Made by a program: the position numbers and the translations under genes. The notes beneath the pieces are model-generated. The model saw only the letters and a list, made by a program, of their open reading frames with translations, searched no databases and was not told the DNA's origin. Positions 52,587 through 60,890 of a DNA stretch of 64,000 bases are shown here, piece after piece. Location: positions 174,398 to 238,397 of the forward strand of contig NZ_JAKGCS010000008.1 of assembly GCF_021556395.1 (NCBI RefSeq), written 5' to 3'. The DNA comes from Acuticoccus kalidii (GTDB taxonomy: Bacteria > Pseudomonadota > Alphaproteobacteria > Rhizobiales > Amorphaceae). The first letter of the stretch is position 1. Every line of letters begins with the position of its first letter.

Positions 52587-53819
52587 GTGTTGTCTCCCAA
52601 GTCCGTCGAAACGCGTGAGGACGCTGCGGCGCTCGACGAACGCGACCCCCTCGCGCCCTTTCGCGACGCCTTCATCCTGCCGCAGGGTGTCATCTATCTC
52701 GACGGCAATTCGCTCGGCCCGCTCACCCGCGCAGCCAAAAGGCGGCTGGTCGAGGCCGTCGAAGGCGAGTGGGGGGAGGGGCTGATCCGGTCGTGGAACA
52801 CGGCCGACTGGATCAACCTTCCACACACCGTTGCGGCCAAGATCGCGCCTCTCATCGGGGTGTCGGCCGCCGATCTCATCGTGACCGATTCGACCTCGGT
52901 GAACCTCTTCAAGGTCTTGTCGGCCGCGCTCGACAAGTCGGCGGGGCGCCAGGTGATCCTGTCGGAGCGCGGCAATTTCCCGACCGATCTTTATATCGCC
53001 GAGGGCGTCGCCCCGCTCTTCGGCGCGACGCTGCGCCTGTCGGACGATGTGATGGCCGATCTCGACGAGAGCGTCGCGGTGCTGATGGTGACGGAGGTCG
53101 ATTATCGCACCGGCCGCCGCCACGATATGAGCGCGGTGACGGCACGCGCCCATCAGCTCGGCGCGCTCGTGATCTGGGACCTTGCTCATTCGGCGGGGGC
53201 GTTTCCGGTCGATCTCGAGGGGGCGGGTGCCGATTTCGCGATCGGCTGCGGCTATAAATATCTGAATGGGGGTCCGGGTGCGCCGGCGTTCGTCTGGGTC
53301 GCGCCGCGCCATCAAAATGCGGTGCAGCCGCTATCGGGCTGGTTCGGTCACGCGGCGCCGTTCGCATTCGAGCCCGGTTTTCGCGCCGCGAGCGGCATCG
53401 ACCGTTTTTTGACGGGGACCCCGCCCGTCCTCTCTTTGTCGGCCCTCGATGCCGCGCTCGACGTCTATGGCGACGTCGACATGAATCTGGTCCGTCAGAA
53501 ATCGGTGGCGCTCGGCGACATGATGATCGCACGGGCCGATGCGCGCTGCCCCTCGCTCGCCCTCGCGAGCCCGCGCGACCAGGCCGAGCGCGGAAGCCAG
53601 GTGTCGCTGCGCTGCGCGGACGCCTATCCGGTGATGCAGGCGCTGATCGCCCGCGGCGTGATCGGCGACATGCGCGCCCCGGACATCCTGCGTTTCGGCC
53701 TGACTCCGCTCTACACGCGCTTCGTCGACGTGTTCGATGCGATGGAGATCCTGGCGGAAATCCTGGAGTCCGGCGTCTGGGACCAGGAAGAATTCCACAG
53801 GCGCGCGGCCGTCACGTGA
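52587..53819 (+). CDS. kynU: Kynureninase
   Basis: The 410-residue PLP enzyme has YLDGNSLGPLTRAAKRRL, SWNTADWINLPHTVAAKIAPLIG, SVNLFKVLSAAL, EVDYRTGRRHDM, WDLAHSAGAFPVDL and the PLP lysine near residue 224 in IGCGYKYLNGGPGAPAFVWV, with GWFGHAAPFAFEPGF and FLTGTPPVLSLSAL. All are kynureninase hallmarks. It cleaves kynurenine to anthranilate and alanine in tryptophan catabolism. GTG 52587 follows AAAGGAGAG. The arylformamidase-like pseudogene upstream would supply kynurenine; tryptophan 2,3-dioxygenase is not in the window. It ends 109 bp before tRNA-Arg. Confidence 0.93.
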   Translation: MLSPKSVETREDAAALDERDPLAPFRDAFILPQGVIYLDGNSLGPLTRAAKRRLVEAVEGEWGEGLIRSWNTADWINLPHTVAAKIAPLIGVSAADLIVTDSTSVNLFKVLSAALDKSAGRQVILSERGNFPTDLYIAEGVAPLFGATLRLSDDVMADLDESVAVLMVTEVDYRTGRRHDMSAVTARAHQLGALVIWDLAHSAGAFPVDLEGAGADFAIGCGYKYLNGGPGAPAFVWVAPRHQNAVQPLSGWFGHAAPFAFEPGFRAASGIDRFLTGTPPVLSLSALDAALDVYGDVDMNLVRQKSVALGDMMIARADARCPSLALASPRDQAERGSQVSLRCADAYPVMQALIARGVIGDMRAPDILRFGLTPLYTRFVDVFDAMEILAEILESGVWDQEEFHRRAAVT

Positions 53820-53928
53820 TTTTCCCGATTTCGTCGCCCGTTGGTGTTGCCATTCGAGATCCATCCCGCTAGATGATGGCTCCCGCGCACGACGCGCGGC
53901 GGTTCTCCGCAAGGCCGAACCGAGGCAG

Positions 53929-54005
53929 GCGCCGGTAGCTCAGCTGGATAGAGCACCAGACTACGAATCTGGGGGTCGGGGGTTCGAATCCTCCCCGGCG
54001 CGCCA
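53929..54005 (+). tRNA. tRNA-Arg (anticodon ACG)
   Basis: The 77-base cloverleaf has a 7-bp acceptor stem (GCGCCGG / CCGGCGC), D arm with GCTC/GAGC, anticodon stem CCAGA/TCTGG with loop CTACGAA (ACG), T arm GGGGG/CCTCC with TTCGAAT loop and an encoded CCA. The 3' end lies within the 13-bp repeat that bounds the mobile element. Confidence 0.96.
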
Positions 54006-54012
54006 TCTCGCA
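54000..54012. other. Attachment-site core at the tRNA 3' end (left)
   Basis: GCGCCATCTCGCA covers the last six bases of tRNA-Arg and seven bases beyond. The same 13 bases recur in direct orientation at 61406-61418. After both copies related recombinase-gene sequence follows in the same orientation. It is the probable attL core of the mobilizable element. Confidence 0.75.
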
Positions 54013-54821
54013 GTTTCCACTGTGAATCCCATCTAAAGCCTTGAACGGGAAGGCTAAATCTGGTGTTCGAAGTCCCAGATTCCGGCAGTACGGCAAGGGT
54101 GCCGAAAATGCCAGTCTCAGGACCGTTTTCTTCATAGTCAGATCGCTGTTTCTCCATATACTCCAAGGGCTTGAGAGAAACCGCATCGCGAGTTCGAACG
54201 ACTCCTCGAAGGTGTGCCGAGGCTTGCCTGTCTTGGCGAGAGTTTCCTCCGCCAGCAGCTTCTCGCGCTCCAGCTTCGCAATCCGTTTCTCATAGGCGGC
54301 CACGACCGAGTCGTTGCTGGCCTCGACAATGCGGTCGAGCAGCTGGTCGATCTGCTTTTCGACATTCTGCACGGTCGCTTTCATCGCGCCCGCCGCATGG
54401 GTAGCCTGGGCAAGCCTCATGTCCCACGCGTCCCTGAACATGGCCCGCACAAGAGCGAACATGGATTCTGACGGTTCCAGACGCTGGAGGACGTCCTCGA
54501 AGGCCCCTTCGATCTCCTCGCGCCGGATCGACTTGCGGTAGCTCGCGCATCCCTTCGTCGGGCAGAGATAATAAGGGTACTTCCGCGACTTGCCCTGCGA
54601 CCAGCAGGCCGACAGCGGCTTGCCGCAGTCGTTGCAGAGAACGAAACCGCGCAGCGGAAAGTCCGCGTTGATATCCTTGCGGGCCGGAGCCTTGGCGGTG
54701 CTCTTTAGGCGCGCCTGGATTTTCTCGAAGGTCTCGAAGCTGATCAGCGCTTCGTGATGGCCCTTGCGCAGCCCGACGCCCCAGTTGCGCGCTTCGACAT
54801 ACCCGGCATAGATCGGGCGCG

Positions 54822-55910
54822 TCAGCAGCTCGAAAATGCGCTGGTTGCGGATTTCGCCGTTGGGCAGGTCCTTCGGGAAGGACGGTTGCCGCTCCAGAAA
54901 GCGTTTGACCTCCACCTGGGCCGCAAAGCGGCCCGAGGCGTAGCCCTCAAGGGCTTCCTGCAAGATCGAGGCGTTCGGCTCGTCCCGCACCAGGATCTTG
55001 CCGTGCCCGCTGGAGCTTCCCCAGGGGTCGACAAACCAGAAGGGAAGCCGTCCTGCGCGCACCGTTTCAAAATCGCCGCAAGACGACCGCAGCACTCTTT
55101 GGGCCGGAGCCTTGGACATGCAGTACTGCCCCCCGGCCTTAGAGCCCGGACAAGCGCATCAACCGGATCCTTGCTAAACCCGTTCACAGAAATGAAAATG
55201 CCTCTCCCATACATCTTTCCATCAATCTTATGGGCAAATGCGTATAGCGGCTCCGTGCTGGCAAAGCGGTCGTGCCATTTGGCTTCTACGATGTAGTGCT
55301 CGCCATCATATTTGATCGCGCCATCAATTTGCTCCCCCAGACATTTGAAAGGTGCCGTCACCTCGATTTCTTCGAGCTTCGCCATGTCGCTCAGTAAGGC
55401 TTCGAGCTTGTACCCTCTCTCCTGAGCCCTGGAACGTTCGGCGAACATCTCCAAAAACCGTTCACGGAGCGATGAGAGAGTTTCCTTCGTCGATTGTCCC
55501 GCCTTGCGCCTTTCCTCACGATCCCGTCGCTCTTTTTTGATTCTCGCGTCCCTGATCTCGGCAAGCTGGCGCAGGTGATCTAGATTCTTCTGGGCTTCTT
55601 TTCGATCCAGCTTCTGCAGTTTCTCAAAATAGTATGGATCAAAATGCGACCAGTTCATAAGCGCCTGTAACATGGCGCGGAATTGGCCTAAGCCGTTGTC
55701 CGCCCGAGAAGAGAGCGTCGCAAACACGGCGTCCACGATACCCGCGCGGTTAATATTGTCTGCTTCGTAGTTTTTGACCTTTTCAAGTTGCTTGGACGTG
55801 CAGCCATGGTCATTGAAAAACTTTATGATATCTTTCTTCGGCCAGAATATGGAAAGAATACAGTCTTTCATGCAGCCTTTGATATCGGTCGGAAACGCAT
55901 CATACGTCAT
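54822..55910 (-). CDS. Restriction-endonuclease-like (PD-(D/E)xK) protein, C-terminus replaced
   Basis: Residues 1-260 (55910 to about 55,130) look like a coherent protein: an N-terminal helical part (CILSIFWPKKDIIKFFNDHG, GQFRAMLQALMNWSHFDPYYF), a charged coiled coil and a Mrr-like nuclease core, IDGAIKYDGEHYIVEAKWHD, with the Asp and Glu-x-Lys of the PD-(D/E)xK site, followed by YGRGIFISVNGFSKD. After about 55,130 the frame reads an out-of-frame copy of recombinase sequence to the stop at 54822. The natural C-terminus is therefore lost. It is divergent from the possible HEPN gene. It is more AT-rich than the chromosome. Confidence 0.7.
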   Translation of the reverse strand: MTYDAFPTDIKGCMKDCILSIFWPKKDIIKFFNDHGCTSKQLEKVKNYEADNINRAGIVDAVFATLSSRADNGLGQFRAMLQALMNWSHFDPYYFEKLQKLDRKEAQKNLDHLRQLAEIRDARIKKERRDREERRKAGQSTKETLSSLRERFLEMFAERSRAQERGYKLEALLSDMAKLEEIEVTAPFKCLGEQIDGAIKYDGEHYIVEAKWHDRFASTEPLYAFAHKIDGKMYGRGIFISVNGFSKDPVDALVRALRPGGSTACPRLRPKECCGRLAAILKRCAQDGFPSGLSTPGEAPAGTARSWCGTSRTPRSCRKPLRATPRAALRPRWRSNAFWSGNRPSRRTCPTAKSATSAFSSC

Positions 55911-56101
55911 CGATAATACCCACAGAACGCAAAACGCCGCAGCCGCGCGAAGCTAGCCAGAATGCTGATCGCAACCTGATATTGCTGTGTATAGACCATA
56001 AGCAAGGGTTCCGAAAAGCAAGCATGATCCACGCCTTGTGGATAGAATCCTTTTCACCAGTGGCTCGATGCCGCAACAAACGCACTCGGGACAAGCGAGA
56101 C

Positions 56102-56710
56102 ATGGGCGCGAAAGTTAAAGCGTACGGTCGCCTCGACCTGCTAGAAGCCAGTTGGAATCTATCGGAGTTTTGCTGCAAGAAAATTGCTTCGATAATAACA
56201 ATGTCCGGCAGCATTGAGTATTACGCCGAGAGATCCATATGGACACTGGAAAATATTGAGCCGAGGGGCCAGAGGCCTAACACCGACGCCAAGCAAATCA
56301 CAGAACTGATAGGTAGAATAGAGGGTGTGGCAGCACAAAAATCCGGCAACGAGCGGGAACTTTTAAAGTTATGGTGCGACGGAGCGTATTCTGCGTTCAT
56401 CGTCAGAAATAATATTTGTCACGGTGTTGCTGTCAAACTGGGGGGCAGCATTGCGTTCATGCGCAACCCTCAGTGGCATGGAGAAATGCGACGGCGAGAG
56501 TTCGGTGATTTTTGGGTGGACGAAAATTCTCTTGACCTTGTCGCAGATTCATTCGCCTCTCTTCTGAGAGTTATTTCAGGGATAGAATGTGCGAAATTGA
56601 CATTGAATGAGGTTGCGACGCCAGCCGCATTGAGGGCTCTGAGCGAAGCCAGATCAATCTTGGGAGAATTTGGAAGCCGGGACTATAACCCAGGATTCGA
56701 AAAGTATTAG
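56102..56710 (+). CDS. Uncharacterised protein with HEPN-like RxxxxH motif
   Basis: The 202-residue protein is not recognised as a named family. It is largely helical by composition. A central RNNICHGVAV segment carries Arg-x4-His, the hallmark of HEPN ribonucleases, preceded by the helix ELLKLWCDGAYSAFIV and followed by DLVADSFASLLRVISGI. ATG 56102 (MGAKVKAYGRLDLLEASWNL) looks like the start of the folded region; starts at 56024 or 55982 would add 26 or 40 unusual residues. It is divergent from the nuclease-like gene, with a shared AT-rich gap. A toxin or defence role is an inference. Confidence 0.6.
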   Translation: MGAKVKAYGRLDLLEASWNLSEFCCKKIASIITMSGSIEYYAERSIWTLENIEPRGQRPNTDAKQITELIGRIEGVAAQKSGNERELLKLWCDGAYSAFIVRNNICHGVAVKLGGSIAFMRNPQWHGEMRRREFGDFWVDENSLDLVADSFASLLRVISGIECAKLTLNEVATPAALRALSEARSILGEFGSRDYNPGFEKY

Positions 56711-57064
56711 TCTAAATTACTTCCCGTTTCGGCTCAGTCATAGTGAAAAACATAGCGGGCGCATCCTGCGGACCGGGCTCTCGTGAACCGAGCCCGCGAA
56801 CGGTCTCGGCCATCGGGCTTCCATCCCTTGCGCAAAAGATAATGTCAGCCCTGGCGGGCTGTATCCTTTTTTAGTCGGGGGCCTGCGGCCCCGTCCTCCG
56901 TCAAGACCGAGCCCTGTGGGCGAAAGCACCGGGCCGTGGCTCGGCTGCGCCTGCGCCCGCACCAAGACCCGGCGCTTTCGGTCTTGACGGCCTCCCCCCG
57001 CTCATTGGCGCGGGCCTAGTCCCGGTTGCATGCGCAACCGGTTTTAAAACTAGGAGGAAAACCA
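56711..57064. other. Non-coding leader region before the ArdC-like gene
   Basis: No gene is seen. The region contains a hairpin at 56774-56796 (CGGGCTC / GAGCCCG, 9-base loop). Two 13-base arms, CCGTCAAGACCGA at 56898-56910 and its exact complement at 56978-56990, enclose a 67-base GC-rich interior. The final part carries a strong AGGAGGAAAA ribosome site. The paired arms suggest a structured leader RNA, an origin of transfer or a regulator site. Confidence 0.55.
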
Positions 57065-57961
57065 ATGAAAGCAGATATTTATCAGAAAGTTACCGACAAA
57101 ATCATTGCGGATATGGAGCGGGGTGAACTCACATGGCTCAAGCCATGGAGCGCCGGGAACACAGAAGGGCGGATCGTCAAGCCACTGCGCCATAACGGCA
57201 TGGCCTATAGCGGCATCAACGTTCTGATGCTCTGGGGCGCGGCACTGGAGAGCGGCTATCTTTCGCCCTACTGGATGATATTCCGGCAGGCCAAGGAGCT
57301 CGGCGCATTCGTGCGCAAAGGCGAGCTGGGCAACCCCGTCGTCTATGCGAATACCATCACCCGCACCGAGGAGCAGGAAGACGGAACGGCGGAGGAGCGG
57401 ACCATTCCGTTCATGAAGGCCTACACAGTCTTTAATGTCGAGCAGATTGAAGGACTTCCCGCGCACTACAACGCGAAGCCCGAGCCGGTTATCGACCCGG
57501 CAGCGCGCATCGACCATGCCGAGTCGTTCTTTGCGGCGACCGGCGCGAACATCCGGCACGGCGGCAGCCGGGCCTATTACAGCGGCGGCTCCGATCATGT
57601 TCAGATGCCCGTGTTCGAGTGTTTCCGCAGCCCCGAAGCCTACTATGCGACTCTCGCGCACGAGCTGACCCATTGGACGAAGCACCCGAAGCGGCTGGAT
57701 CGCGACTTTGGCCGCAAGAGCTGGGGGGATGAAGGCTACGCCCGCGAAGAGCTGGTGGCCGAGCTTGGCGCAGCCTTCCTGTGTGCCGACCTTGCCTTGA
57801 CGCCTGAACCCGGAGCCGACCACGCGGCCTACATCCAGAGCTGGCTCAAGGTCCTGAAAGAGGACAAGCGGGCGGTATTCAACGCCGCCGCTCACGCCCA
57901 GCGCGCCGCCGACTATCTCCACGGCTTTCAGTCCGAAGAAAAACAGCGAGTCGCCGCGTAA
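57065..57961 (+). CDS. ArdC-like antirestriction / zincin-type protein
   Basis: The 298-residue protein has an N-terminal ssDNA-binding ArdC domain (YQKVTDKIIADMERGELTWLKPW, GMAYSGINVLMLW, ELGAFVRKGELG) and a C-terminal zincin-like domain with His199-Glu-Leu-Thr-His203 in LAHELTHWTKHPKRLDR. ArdC of IncW plasmids protects incoming single-stranded DNA during conjugation and blocks some restriction systems. The protein is typical cargo of plasmids and mobilizable elements. ATG 57065 follows AGGAGG. It is followed 48 bp later by a small unknown gene on the same strand. Confidence 0.9.
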   Translation: MKADIYQKVTDKIIADMERGELTWLKPWSAGNTEGRIVKPLRHNGMAYSGINVLMLWGAALESGYLSPYWMIFRQAKELGAFVRKGELGNPVVYANTITRTEEQEDGTAEERTIPFMKAYTVFNVEQIEGLPAHYNAKPEPVIDPAARIDHAESFFAATGANIRHGGSRAYYSGGSDHVQMPVFECFRSPEAYYATLAHELTHWTKHPKRLDRDFGRKSWGDEGYAREELVAELGAAFLCADLALTPEPGADHAAYIQSWLKVLKEDKRAVFNAAAHAQRAADYLHGFQSEEKQRVAA

Positions 57962-58009
57962 GCGGCGATTCCTTCGCAAAATAATTCATTGCAGAGAAAG
58001 GAATATAAA

Positions 58010-58468
58010 ATGAAAGAGTTGCTATCCGAGACCGTCAACTTCAGCGCCGAGATTGCCGCAATCAAGCAGAAATTCGGCCCCACATATCACAGGGAGCCAA
58101 AGGCAATAGAAGAGGCCGCGCAGCTTTGGGGCTTAAAGTGCAACCCGCAAGGCGTTATCTACTCTGCCGCCGAAGATATCAAGATTGAGCATAAGGGCTA
58201 CTCCGCAGCCATTCGACTGTACGGGACAGGCAAGGGCTACTGGCATGTCTCACTCAGCCTGATCACGCCCCAATCCGGCTTTGGCACCCCGGCAACTGTC
58301 TGGGGCTGCACCGCGTTTACGAACGCCTTGGCGGCCCGCAAATGGGGATTAGCCCGCCTGTTGCAACACTGCCGGGGAAGCGCGGAAAGCCGTGGCGCTG
58401 ACGCCCGGCTGGCCGTTTTCCTCACAAAACTGGAAGCCGAACGCACTCCCCAGCTTGCCCTCTTCTAG
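58010..58468 (+). CDS. Hypothetical protein (152 residues), element accessory gene
   Basis: No named family is recognised. The protein is a soluble mixed-fold candidate (NFSAEIAAIKQKFGPTYHRE, LWGLKCNPQGVIYSAAEDIK, TAFTNALAARKWGLARLLQH). ATG 58010 follows AAAGGAA. It is 48 bp after the ArdC-like gene and likely co-transcribed with it, so a role in element entry or maintenance is plausible. It ends 45 bp before the opposing small gene. Confidence 0.75.
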   Translation: MKELLSETVNFSAEIAAIKQKFGPTYHREPKAIEEAAQLWGLKCNPQGVIYSAAEDIKIEHKGYSAAIRLYGTGKGYWHVSLSLITPQSGFGTPATVWGCTAFTNALAARKWGLARLLQHCRGSAESRGADARLAVFLTKLEAERTPQLALF

Positions 58469-58513
58469 TCTGGCAGAAAATTCGCGGCTAGCCTGATGGC
58501 CAGCCGCGACGGG

Positions 58514-58693
58514 CTAGAGACCGGGCGGGCGAACCGCCAGCTCGTTCTCGATATTGCGGATCGACGCCAGCACCTCGCGCCGCTCTTGCGAGCTGCGGGG
58601 GGCGGCGGCGAAAGCCAGCAAGGCCTCTCCGAGCAGACCGTGCAATGCGCCGGTGCTGAGAGATGCTGCTTCGAAGCGTGAGACGAGTTTCAT
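58514..58693 (-). CDS. Small hypothetical protein (59 residues)
   Basis: The frame MKLVSRFEAASLSTGALHGL to ENELAVRPPGL has an excellent ribosome site (AAAGGAGG) seven bases before ATG 58693. It is helical and soluble by composition; SSQERREVLASIRNIENEL looks like a terminal helix. Related small proteins are common beside ArdC-like genes on plasmids, but no function is known. It is convergent with the 152-residue gene. Confidence 0.65.
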   Translation of the reverse strand: MKLVSRFEAASLSTGALHGLLGEALLAFAAAPRSSQERREVLASIRNIENELAVRPPGL

Positions 58694-59112
58694 CGTGTCC
58701 TCCTTTGGCTTCAAGGAGGCCCCGAACCATCCAGGGCCTTTCGGCCCGGCACACACATCATCGGCCTAGCAAAGGCGCTGATGGTTCGAGGGTTGGATTG
58801 AAGCTATGAAAGGAGGGCGCGCAGGAAACGCGGCGGCGGTTTGCAGCGGTGTCTCTTCAAAGCACGGCGGCATGGATTGAGAACTGATCGAAGAGGCGCT
58901 GGATTTTGCCGCTACCCGCCCCGCTGCGACGCAGACGCGGCGCGGATGATGGTCATCGATACGGATTTTGAGAACGCGCTGGGGCGTACGACGGGTCCTT
59001 GGCTCGATGTGGATGGCCTAAAAGGCAGCCAGCCGCGCAATTTTCTGCCCTGAGCCGACGATCCCCCTGATTGAGGTTGTTTTGCATGAGGCCGCAGCCC
59101 CTCCAATTTTCG
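58694..59112. other. Non-coding gap inside the mobilizable element
   Basis: No convincing gene is present in this 419-bp interval. Short frames with no ribosome site are seen on both strands. The next gene downstream converges on it from the right. Confidence 0.5.
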
Positions 59113-59526
59113 TTACTGGCTGTACGCGGCCTCCGTGATCTTGCCGTGCCGCAGGCCGAGATAGGTCGCCCAACTCGCCATCAACACGCCCAACATCAGG
59201 AACAGGACGTCCCGGTCATTCTCGCGCGGAAGATCGGTGCGTTTGGCGATCTGGGTGATCGCCGCCGTGAAACTCTCCAGCCAACAGCTTGAGAGCCTCT
59301 TAAATTTCCGGCACATCTCTGGGCCGATCAGCTCTGGTGTTTCTTCGTACTCCGGCGCGTAGGCGGCATTCCAGGCACATAGGGCATTGGCGAAAACATG
59401 TTCCCAGGCCTCGCGAAGCTCCTTCTTGAAGGCATCCGGGTCAGTGACTCCGCTCATATCGAATATCTTTTCGTCGTCTACTGTGGCCTGTAGCATCACG
59501 AGAAGGTCGTTGACCTCGGTTGTCAT
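59113..59526 (-). CDS. Hypothetical protein (137 residues), mobilization-region gene
   Basis: The protein is acidic and helical (NDLLVMLQATVDDEKIFDM, FKKELREAWEHVFANALCAW) with a hydrophobic C-terminal segment (DVLFLMLGVLMASWATYLGL) that could be a membrane helix. ATG 59526 follows CAGGAAA. It lies 41 bp after the relaxase gene on the same strand, so it is probably part of the mob operon. No family is recognised. Confidence 0.75.
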   Translation of the reverse strand: MTTEVNDLLVMLQATVDDEKIFDMSGVTDPDAFKKELREAWEHVFANALCAWNAAYAPEYEETPELIGPEMCRKFKRLSSCWLESFTAAITQIAKRTDLPRENDRDVLFLMLGVLMASWATYLGLRHGKITEAAYSQ

Positions 59527-59567
59527 AGTTTTTTCCTGAGTTAGCGGCGGTTTCTCGCCAGTTGGTG

Positions 59568-60890
59568 TTACGGATCGAAACTGCGCCTGCGGCGGTGACG
59601 GTCTTCGCGGCCCCGCCTGCGGATTTCCGCTTCTTCTTCCTGTTCACGCTTTCGGCCCCGCTCATGGTCGCGATCTTCACGCCCCAGCGTCCGGTAGCGC
59701 TCAATATCCCCCCGCAACCGCAGCAGGTCTTCCTGCGCCATCGCCCGTTGCGCCCTCACGTCGCGCTGCAAAGCCTGCCGTTCTTCGATCTGGTGGAACA
59801 CGAGCGCGTCTTTTTCCGCCCGGTCGCGCTGCCAGGCTTGCAGGGTTTCGCGCTCGTTCTGCGCCTTAACCTTGCCGTAGCGCCCGGTCAGGCGGTGCCA
59901 GATGCCGGAGAACCCGCGCGGCAGGCGCTGCGCCCGCTCTTTGGTTTCGGCCTGCCAGCGCCGTTCGTGCGCGGCGCTGAGCTTCTGCCGCTCTTCCTGG
60001 TGGCGGGCGACGATTTCGCTCTTACGGAATGCGATGGTTGCAAGCCGCCGTTTGGCGTCGCGCTCCACCTCCTGGATGTAAGCCTCGATCTTCCGGGTCA
60101 TGCCGCGCGCGATCCCGGCCTTCACCTCCTGGACCGATTGCAGCGCCGCCGGATCGCCGAGGCGCGCCTCCAGGTCCTTTGTCTTCGCCGCCGCCGCGCG
60201 TGACAGCGAATAAACCTCGCCCCGGTAATCGACGGCGACGAAGCCCCGCCGGTCGCCTTTGGCGAGCCAGAAACCACGCTCCTTCAGCGCCTGCTCAAAA
60301 CTGGCCTTGCTGTCCGATGCCGCCCAGCATTGCCGGATGACCGCCTTGATTTCGCGCGGATCGAGCCCGGCGCGCTTGGCCTGTTCCCATTCTTCGCGCG
60401 TGAAACTGAGCGGATCGCGCAGGCTTCGGTCCTGGAGCCCGCGCGGCATATCCCACCCGTGCTCCAGGTAAAGCTGGCGCGACAGGTCGCGCAGCTTGAT
60501 CTTGTAGTGGGGCAGGTTGATCGCGCGCATGCGGCCTGCGTCGATCCGCGACCAGACGACATGGGCATGCCGCCGCCCGTCCTTCTCATGAAAGACGACG
60601 GCGCGCGGCTGGTTCTCCAGGCCGAGCTTGCGCTCGATCTCCTCAATCGCCTGCTCGAACGCGTCGACGCCGACAGTCTCGCCCTGGGGTGGGTTCAGGC
60701 TCATCGAAAACAGGTACTTCTGGCAGCGCGTCCCCGTGGCGATGGCGTCCGCCTCGCTGAAAGCCCCCGGCAGGTCGTCGCAGGCAAAGCCGCGTACCTC
60801 GTGCAGCTCGACATGATCGTTGTCGCGTTGCGCCAGCAGGTAGCGGGCGAGTTGCGCGGCATCGCCGCGCTCCTTGCCCTTCAGGATCAC
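59568..60890 (-). CDS. Relaxase/mobilization nuclease
   Basis: The 440-residue protein has the relaxase N-terminal domain: MILKGKERGDAAQLARYLL, HVELHEVRGFACDD, KYLFSMSLNPPQGE and the metal-binding EKDGRRHAHVVWSR with a His-x-His pair. The C-terminal half is a long charged coiled coil ending in an Arg-rich tail. It resembles relaxases of mobilizable elements that nick oriT and lead the strand into a helper type IV channel. It overlaps mobC by four bases. The catalytic Tyr is not obvious by eye. Confidence 0.88.
   Translation of the reverse strand: MILKGKERGDAAQLARYLLAQRDNDHVELHEVRGFACDDLPGAFSEADAIATGTRCQKYLFSMSLNPPQGETVGVDAFEQAIEEIERKLGLENQPRAVVFHEKDGRRHAHVVWSRIDAGRMRAINLPHYKIKLRDLSRQLYLEHGWDMPRGLQDRSLRDPLSFTREEWEQAKRAGLDPREIKAVIRQCWAASDSKASFEQALKERGFWLAKGDRRGFVAVDYRGEVYSLSRAAAAKTKDLEARLGDPAALQSVQEVKAGIARGMTRKIEAYIQEVERDAKRRLATIAFRKSEIVARHQEERQKLSAAHERRWQAETKERAQRLPRGFSGIWHRLTGRYGKVKAQNERETLQAWQRDRAEKDALVFHQIEERQALQRDVRAQRAMAQEDLLRLRGDIERYRTLGREDRDHERGRKREQEEEAEIRRRGREDRHRRRRSFDP

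Larger units (their letters stand above)
53869..55119 (-). pseudogene. Large serine recombinase, catalytic domain lost (copy 1)
   Basis: The frame keeps the recombinase domain (LVRDEPNASILQEALEGYAS, FPKDLPNGEIRNQRIFELLTRPIYAGYV), the zinc ribbon (CNDCGKPLSACW, CPTKGCASYRKS) and the coiled coil of a large serine recombinase. It lacks the N-terminal resolvase domain with the catalytic Ser. Homology to copy 2 at 61.4-62.8 kb starts abruptly near 55,010; upstream the frame is unrelated sequence (MSKAPAQRVLRSSCGDFET). At the 3' end the frame runs across the att core and reads the complement of tRNA-Arg. It cannot be an active recombinase as it stands. Confidence 0.85.

Noticed and set aside
53869..53999. 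The tail GFEPPTPRFVVWCSIQLS as a conserved recombinase motif
   Set aside because: It is the translated complement of tRNA-Arg and does not occur in copy 2.
56738..56965. A 75-residue minus-strand frame before the ArdC-like gene
   Set aside because: No ribosome site; it lies over the paired arms and hairpin, which better explain the region.
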